Source: Bacillus sp. cl95 (GTDB lineage: Bacteria; Bacillota; Bacilli; Bacillales; Cytobacillaceae). From it: DNA of 64,000 nucleotides. The stretch lies in the NCBI RefSeq assembly GCF_900115925.1, contig NZ_FOYF01000007.1, positions 115,390-179,389 on the forward strand. Reading direction: 5' to 3'. Shown here one piece after another: positions 59,277-64,000 of this stretch (position 1 is its first letter; every line of letters begins with the position of its first letter). The notes under the pieces are model-generated. The model saw only the letters and a program-made list of their open reading frames with translations. It was not told the DNA's origin and made no database searches. The translations under genes were made by a program, and so were the position numbers.

Positions 59277-60080
59277 TTGTTGCAAACAATAGAAAATGAA
59301 GCACTTTTAGCGGCCCAAGATGTCATGACTGACATGCTGAAAGTCATTCATCAAATCTGTGAGAAGCACGATATAAAATACTGGTTGACTGATGGATCCT
59401 TGCTGGGTTCCATCAGACATCAAGGCTTCATACCTTGGGATGATGATGCAGATGTTGGTATGCTCAGAAAAGATTATAATCGGTTCATGGAAATCCTTGA
59501 AACGGAGTTACCGGCTCCTTATAAAATTGAATCAGCAGAAAACCAGACACATGGCATCCATAATTGGTGTAAAATCATGTATATGGAAGATTTCGAATGG
59601 ATTGATTGGTGGGGGAATTGGACAAAAGGTCTCTCCATTGATGTCTTTCCATTTGATTATGTGCCTGAAAAAAATAAGAATAACATTTCTTTAAAAGAGA
59701 AAATGGTGAATCGGATTGCCTGTATTCGTTATCCTCTTGAAGGGAATGTCATCAAATCTGCACTGCAGAAAATGATCAATAAGGCGAAAATTCATGATAT
59801 ATACGCAGGCTTCAATAAGGAATCATCAGTCGTAACATATGGAATGGAATTGCCTTACTATGGATATGCCTACTTCGACGTGGAAGATATATTCCCGCTC
59901 AAAAAAGGGAAGTTTGGCAGACATGAGTTTTATATTCCGAACAACTATGACAAGTTCCTTACAACACTTTACGGAGACTATATGAAGATTCCCTCTCCTG
60001 AAAATCGAGTTAGCCATATGGCCAACTTGAAGTTTGCTGAAGATACCCAGAAAACGAACAATTTGGATAGACGTAAATAA
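59277..60080 (+). CDS. licD: LicD-family phosphocholine transferase
   Basis: 267 residues; TTG start 7 nt after AAGGAG. The LicD signature (nucleotidyltransferase-like fold) is intact: YWLTDGSLLGSIRHQGFIPW followed by DDDADVGMLRKDY, where Asp/Asp-x-Asp bind metal, then WIDWWGNWTKGLSIDVFPFDYVP. LicD1/LicD2 of S. pneumoniae move phosphocholine from CDP-choline to GalNAc residues of the teichoic acid repeat. Only one copy is in the window. Placed between tarIJ and tagA, it links the lic operon 29 kb away with teichoic acid synthesis. Alternative: a phosphoethanolamine- or ribitol-phosphate-transferring relative (fukutin-type). Confidence 0.9.
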   Translation: MLQTIENEALLAAQDVMTDMLKVIHQICEKHDIKYWLTDGSLLGSIRHQGFIPWDDDADVGMLRKDYNRFMEILETELPAPYKIESAENQTHGIHNWCKIMYMEDFEWIDWWGNWTKGLSIDVFPFDYVPEKNKNNISLKEKMVNRIACIRYPLEGNVIKSALQKMINKAKIHDIYAGFNKESSVVTYGMELPYYGYAYFDVEDIFPLKKGKFGRHEFYIPNNYDKFLTTLYGDYMKIPSPENRVSHMANLKFAEDTQKTNNLDRRK

Positions 60081-60107
60081 AACGGTCAGTGGATCGTTTT
60101 ATTTTTG
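60078..60107 (+). terminator. Intrinsic terminator of licD
   Basis: TAAAACG-GTCAGTGGAT-CGTTTTA then TTTTTG; the stem starts in the stop codon. Confidence 0.75.
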
Positions 60108-60246
60108 TTCAAAAGACGAATCTTGATTTGACCCTTTTTAACCGAAATTTAATGTTATTGTTCGCCTTTGTTCATAAAGGTCATGTACAATTGATAGAAA
60201 ACTTAGCAATTGGGCAAAAGAAAGTAACAGAAATGGAGATAGAAAA

Positions 60247-60996
60247 TTGTTCCAATTAATCGAAATCTTTGGTGTGAAATTTGCAAATCTAAGAAAAGAA
60301 GAAGTTATTTCAAGGATAAAGGGAAACATTGAAAGTAAGCAGAAACAGTTTGTGGTGACGGCAAATCCTGAAATCGTCATGCATGCTAAAAATAACCCTG
60401 ATTACTTAGAGACTGTTTCAAAGGCAGACATGGTTATTGCCGATGGGATAGGCGTCATTATCGGTTCGAAAATCTTGAACACGCCACTACCTGAAAGAGT
60501 GGCAGGTTTTGATTTGATGACTGAGCTCTTAAAAATAGGGAACGAAAAGAAATGGCGGGTATTTTTCCTTGGTGCGAAGGAAGAGGTTCTCAATCTAGCT
60601 GTTCAGAATGTTCAAGAACAGTACCCACAGTTAGTGGTAGCAGGTTCGCATCATGGTTATTTTAAAGATGATGACACCAGCATCCCTGCAAAAGTGCAGG
60701 CTGCAGAAGCAGACATGATCTTTGTAGCACTAGGTTTTCCTCGTCAAGAAAAATGGATCGAACAATATATGCCTCAATTTGATAAAGGATTGTTCATGGG
60801 TGTTGGCGGAAGCTTTGACGTACTGGCAGGCGTTGTTCAAAGGGCACCGATTTTTTGGCAGAAACTGAACCTTGAGTGGTTTTACCGCTTATTAAAGCAA
60901 CCTTCAAGATGGAGAAGAATGTTGGTTCTTCCTTTATTCATTGTGGAAGTTGTGAAAGAAAAGTCGAGACGGAAAACGAAGCGAGGGGTATCCTAA
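60247..60996 (+). CDS. tagA: N-acetylmannosaminyltransferase, WecG/TagA/CpsF family
   Basis: 249 residues from TTG 60247 (TGGAG 8 nt upstream). GT26 family. TagA adds ManNAc to undecaprenyl-PP-GlcNAc, the first committed step of wall teichoic acid linkage-unit synthesis. Key blocks: FVVTANPEIVMHAKNN (catalytic/active-site Thr-Asn), MVIADGIGVIIGSK, ERVAGFDLMTELL and FVALGFPRQEKWIEQY, and the C-terminal GLFMGVGGSFDVLAGVVQRAP plus the basic appendage KQPSRWRRMLVLPLF, which targets the enzyme to the membrane. It is followed 4 nt later by the glycosyltransferase. Confidence 0.92.
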   Translation: MFQLIEIFGVKFANLRKEEVISRIKGNIESKQKQFVVTANPEIVMHAKNNPDYLETVSKADMVIADGIGVIIGSKILNTPLPERVAGFDLMTELLKIGNEKKWRVFFLGAKEEVLNLAVQNVQEQYPQLVVAGSHHGYFKDDDTSIPAKVQAAEADMIFVALGFPRQEKWIEQYMPQFDKGLFMGVGGSFDVLAGVVQRAPIFWQKLNLEWFYRLLKQPSRWRRMLVLPLFIVEVVKEKSRRKTKRGVS

Positions 60997-61000
60997 ATAG

Positions 61001-62104
61001 ATGAAGGTCTTACATTTAAATGCAGGTAATGAAACAGGCGGAGGTATGCACCACATCCTTCTCTTATTGAGTCATTTAGATAGAAGTGAATTCTTTCTCG
61101 GTGTATTTGAAGAAGGGGAATTAGCGAAAAGGGCGCAAGAAATGGGCATCCAAACAAAAGTGTTCCCACAGTCTTCCCGCTTTGATATGTCCATTGTCGA
61201 CAGCATTGCAGAGTATGTGAAAGAGCATGATATCGACATCATTCATACACATGGTGCCCGTGCCAACTTATTTGGGACTTTCCTGAAAAAGAAAACGCAT
61301 TGTCAATGGGTCACCACGATTCATAGCGACCCAAGGGATGATTTCTTAGGGCAGGGCATAAAGGGTAAAGTGTTTACTTTCTTGAATATCTGGTCCATTA
61401 AGAAAACCGATCATCTCTTTGCCATCTCTGAAAAATTCAATGAGATTGTGAATCAATCTTTTAAAGTGAAAAAAGAGAAAATTACCACGATCCTTAATGG
61501 AATACAATTTGAAAAGAAATCAACTAACCCTTTTAACAGAAGTGATTTGGGTCTACAGCAAGATGACTTAGTCATCATTATGGTAGCAAGATTGGAGAAA
61601 GTGAAAGATCATATGACGGCCTTTAAAGCTTTAAAGATGGCCGTTGAAAAGGTTCCAAATATTAAGCTACTACTTGTCGGTGATGGCAAAGAAAAAGAAT
61701 ATTTGATGTCTCAATCCGAACAATTAGGGATCAAAGGCAATGTGAAATTCTTAGGTCACCGCGATGATGTAATTGACCTTTATCCACTTGCAGATTTAGG
61801 GTTGCTCACCTCTAAGAGCGAGAGTTTTCCACTCGTATTATTGGAAGCAGCGAGGGCAGCCGTTCCTGTCGTCACTACTGATGTAGGCGGAGTTAATAAG
61901 ATGATTCCAGACGAAAGTCATGGATGGATCACAGGCGTCGGAGACGTTGCGAGAATAGCTCAATCAATCACTCTTGCTTCGGAACTAAAACGTACAGGTG
62001 AATTGGTTCAGATGGGTGAGTTATTCAACCAGCATTGCAGCGGGAATTTTTCGATACGCAATCAAGTAGCTTCTATTTATGACACGTATAAAAAAATTCT
62101 GTAA
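61001..62104 (+). CDS. Glycosyltransferase family 4 (GT-B)
   Basis: 367 residues. N-terminal GTB domain starts MKVLHLNAGNETGGGMHHIL with DIIHTHGARANLFGTF and TTIHSDPRDDFLG; the C-terminal donor domain has IMVARLEKVKDHMTAFKAL, FLGHRDDVIDLYPLADLG and the EX7E block KSESFPLVLLEAARAAVPVVTTDVGG. This is a retaining GT4 transferring a sugar from a nucleotide donor to a lipid-linked acceptor in the cytoplasm. Donor and acceptor are not evident; by context a teichoic acid repeat-unit sugar. Four nt after tagA and 51 nt before the flippase gene, so co-transcribed. Confidence 0.85.
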   Translation: MKVLHLNAGNETGGGMHHILLLLSHLDRSEFFLGVFEEGELAKRAQEMGIQTKVFPQSSRFDMSIVDSIAEYVKEHDIDIIHTHGARANLFGTFLKKKTHCQWVTTIHSDPRDDFLGQGIKGKVFTFLNIWSIKKTDHLFAISEKFNEIVNQSFKVKKEKITTILNGIQFEKKSTNPFNRSDLGLQQDDLVIIMVARLEKVKDHMTAFKALKMAVEKVPNIKLLLVGDGKEKEYLMSQSEQLGIKGNVKFLGHRDDVIDLYPLADLGLLTSKSESFPLVLLEAARAAVPVVTTDVGGVNKMIPDESHGWITGVGDVARIAQSITLASELKRTGELVQMGELFNQHCSGNFSIRNQVASIYDTYKKIL

Positions 62105-62155
62105 TGGATACGAGCTTAGAAATACATTATTTTAGTTCAGAATGGATATGAAACA

Positions 62156-63616
62156 ATGGAAAAATCTCTTTTTAAGAATGCGATATATAAAATCTCCTTA
62201 AACTTTTTCAATTTGGTCCTTCCGATTCTTGTTGGTATGTATGTTTACCGTGTTCTAGGAAACGAATCAATCGGTCGGGTGAAATACGGGGAGTCCATTT
62301 TCAACTATCTATTTATTTTTGCTACTTTCGGTATCTATCAATATGGCTTACGAGAAGTCAGCAGAATAAAGAAGGACAAGCAGAAAGTGGCGCAGTTGTT
62401 CACAAGCTTATTTACCTTCAGCATATTTACAAATGCCGTTACACTGATCGCGTATCTGTTAATTGCTTATTATGGATATGGGAATCATTATCTTTTCCCA
62501 ATCCTTCTCATCTTCTCAATCAGTTTTGTCATGAATATCTTTTATGTAGAGTGGTTAAATGAAGCATTTGAGAACTATGGCTTTATCACGATTAAAACAA
62601 TCATCGTAAAACTTATCTATATTGGACTCCTATTTACACTTGTAAAAGGTCCGGAAGATTACTTGATCTTCACTGCCTTACTAGTGATGACAACGAGCTT
62701 AAATAACATCCTTAGCTTCTTTTATATAAAAAGACATGTCCCATTCGACTTCTCGAATCTGGTGATCAGGCCCCACTTAAGACCATTGTTCTTGGTGGTT
62801 ATCTTCATGAACGGGAATATCTTATATGGCCAACTGGACATCTTCATGCTCGGGAAATATGTGAGTGAAAAATCGGTTTCTTTTTATGTAATGTCCAAGC
62901 AAATCACGACCATCATCAGCGCATTGATGCTAAGTGTCGTCCAGGTAACGATTCCAAGGCTTTCTTATTTACTCGGGTCTGCGGATGAAAAATCGTATTT
63001 AGAATTGGTTCAAAGGATAGCCAAGCTCTATTTTGCGGTCTTATTCCCGGCTGCAATCGGTCTATTCGTCATCTCCGACTTAGGTGTTATTGCTTATGGA
63101 GGGAAGGATTTCGCTGATGCTGGTCCCGTATTGGCTGTCTTCTCCATTTATATGATCTTTGTAGGAACGGATAATGTCTTGTCCAACCAGGTTATGTATG
63201 TAAAGAAGAAGGAGCATATCCTTGTTAGATTTATTGTCATTTGTGGTATCATCAATCTTCTTCTAAATGCACTTTTTGTTTATTTGGATTACTTTGATGC
63301 AAGAGTTGCGATCGCAACGACAGGTTTTTCGACTTTCTTGCTAGTCTGTCTTGAGTATTACTATGTGAGAAGAGTCATCAAACTACCGTTGAACTTACTG
63401 ACAAGTTCAAACCTTAAATATTTGTTGTTCTCGCTCTCGTTCATTCCTATCTCATACGGAATTAGAACTTTCCTATCGGGGACATATGTATTGTTTGGAA
63501 CGATCGTTGTGGTGTGCTTGTCACTTTACGTATTCTTATTGTGGATAACAAAAGACGAGATTTTATTTATGATACTTGATAAAGTGAAACAGAAGTTTCC
63601 GAAATTGAGGATATAG
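62156..63616 (+). CDS. Wzx/TacF-type polysaccharide flippase (MOP superfamily)
   Basis: 486 residues, 12-14 membrane helices, beginning MEKSLFKNAIYKISLNFFNLVLPILVGMYVYRVLG, the start typical of the Wzx/RfbX oligosaccharide exporters. Basic loops (EVSRIKKDKQKVAQ) and an acidic pocket follow the family. It would move a lipid-linked oligosaccharide or teichoic acid chain across the membrane. In pneumococcus the same type of exporter, TacF, sits in the lic2 locus with licD and is selective for choline-bearing chains; TagGH ABC exporters, usual in Bacillus, are absent from this window. No strong ribosome site is visible before ATG 62156, so translation may depend on the upstream genes. Confidence 0.82.
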   Translation: MEKSLFKNAIYKISLNFFNLVLPILVGMYVYRVLGNESIGRVKYGESIFNYLFIFATFGIYQYGLREVSRIKKDKQKVAQLFTSLFTFSIFTNAVTLIAYLLIAYYGYGNHYLFPILLIFSISFVMNIFYVEWLNEAFENYGFITIKTIIVKLIYIGLLFTLVKGPEDYLIFTALLVMTTSLNNILSFFYIKRHVPFDFSNLVIRPHLRPLFLVVIFMNGNILYGQLDIFMLGKYVSEKSVSFYVMSKQITTIISALMLSVVQVTIPRLSYLLGSADEKSYLELVQRIAKLYFAVLFPAAIGLFVISDLGVIAYGGKDFADAGPVLAVFSIYMIFVGTDNVLSNQVMYVKKKEHILVRFIVICGIINLLLNALFVYLDYFDARVAIATTGFSTFLLVCLEYYYVRRVIKLPLNLLTSSNLKYLLFSLSFIPISYGIRTFLSGTYVLFGTIVVVCLSLYVFLLWITKDEILFMILDKVKQKFPKLRI

Positions 63617-63640
63617 ATATTAAGAAAGCCCCTTCGAGTG

Positions 63641-64000
63641 TGAACTGCCCCGTAAATGTTAGACACTAAACTAACATTTACGGGGTGTTTTTGTGTCCAA
63701 ATTTAAAGCGGAAGATAAGATACAAATTGTATTAAGGTATTCAGAGGGAAATGAAAGTTTTGAAAAAATTGCGGAAGAAGTAAGAGTTAGTAAATCCATT
63801 ATCAGGGGATGGGTTAGGCTTTATGAACAACATGGTCTGGAAGCATTTATTAAGTCCTATACAAATTATTCTGGGGAATTTAAACTAAATGTACTCAATT
63901 ATATGAACGAAAAGGGTACATCTTCTTATGACACAGCTGCCATTTTCAATATTTCTTCACCTGGTATGGTCCGAAATTGGAGAAAGGCTTTTGAAACTGG
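63641..64000 (+). mobile_element. IS3-family insertion sequence, left end (cut by window end)
   Basis: Begins with TGAACTGCCCCGTAAATG at 63641, an IS3/IS150-type terminal sequence, 24 nt after the flippase stop. A 15-bp perfect hairpin CCCCGTAAATGTTAG/CTAACATTTACGGGG (63648-63685) directly follows, then the orfA reading frame. The right end lies outside the window. Confidence 0.78.
63693..64000 (+). CDS. IS3-family transposase OrfA (partial)
   Basis: GTG 63693 and an open frame to the window end (102 residues visible). MSKFKAEDKIQIVLRY, NESFEKIAEEVRVSKSIIRGWVRLY and a second helix-turn-helix AIFNISSPGMVRNWRKAFE are the double HTH found in IS150/IS1222-type OrfA (HTH_Tnp_1 like), which binds the element ends and modulates transposition. 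OrfB with the DDE domain, and the frameshift site, should lie beyond the window. No ribosome site is exposed; the upstream hairpin may sequester it. Confidence 0.82.
   Translation, partial: MSKFKAEDKIQIVLRYSEGNESFEKIAEEVRVSKSIIRGWVRLYEQHGLEAFIKSYTNYSGEFKLNVLNYMNEKGTSSYDTAAIFNISSPGMVRNWRKAFET

Noticed and set aside
1..64000. tRNA, rRNA or replication origin
   Set aside because: Read on both strands, no tRNA T-loop/acceptor pattern, no rRNA-like block and no DnaA-box cluster was recognised.

Overview
The window reads as chromosomal DNA of a low-GC, endospore-type Firmicute of the family Bacillaceae. This rests on TTG/GTG starts with strong AGGAGG-type ribosome sites, a dense set of intrinsic terminators, xpaC-yaaN and ydaL-ydaM-ydaJ style loci known from Bacillus, perfect Spo0A-box heptamers, and a GC-rich interspersed repeat that I remember from other Bacillaceae genomes. 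I could not determine the species.

Layout. 1-3.9 kb: end of a sugar ABC permease, then a cyanophycinase/cyanophycin synthetase pair. 4.3-6.8 kb: an HtrA-like anchored protease, a small His/Asp-tailed membrane protein and a decayed NERD-domain gene. 6.8-13.4 kb: a ydaL-ydaM-ydaJ exopolysaccharide operon, divergent from a lipoprotein gene that sits behind a c-di-GMP-I riboswitch. 13.4-18.8 kb: two secreted choline-binding-repeat enzymes (amidase, SGNH esterase), with a CPBP membrane protease between them. 19-27 kb: xpaC-yaaN, an S66 peptidase, several small genes, a glucosaminidase with choline-binding repeats, and two more c-di-GMP-I riboswitches that lead into tiny ORFs of 45 and 54 codons. 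27.1-30.7 kb: an overlapping licA-licB-licC choline uptake and activation operon. 32-55.6 kb: six more proteins with C- or N-terminal choline-binding repeats (a 2468-residue PHP/Ig protein, a subtilase, three leucine-rich-repeat proteins and a second glucosaminidase). 55.9-63.6 kb: teichoic-acid genes (TagB/TarF-like polymerase, tarI, tarJ, licD, tagA, a GT4 glycosyltransferase and a Wzx/TacF-type flippase). The window ends inside an IS3-family element.

How the genes fit together. LicB would import choline, LicA phosphorylate it and LicC convert it to CDP-choline. TarI/TarJ would supply CDP-ribitol. TagA, the glycosyltransferases and the TagB/TarF-like enzyme would build a teichoic acid chain, LicD would transfer phosphocholine to it, and a Wzx-type flippase would export it. 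Nine secreted proteins carry about 20-residue aromatic repeats of the pneumococcal choline-binding type, and most end in a cap resembling that of pneumococcal choline-binding proteins. They would be held on that polymer. The window therefore appears to encode a complete writer (lic/tar) and reader (choline-binding protein) system like that of Streptococcus pneumoniae, but in a Bacillaceae chromosome.

Other layers: a perfect 19-bp palindrome lies just after the -10 of the lic promoter, and the first lic gene encodes a protein with a winged-helix domain. Spo0A-box heptamers lie upstream of four choline-binding-protein genes. Five intergenic arrays of degenerate repeats with a period near 21 nt are present. 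A modular GC-rich interspersed repeat occurs in four copies.
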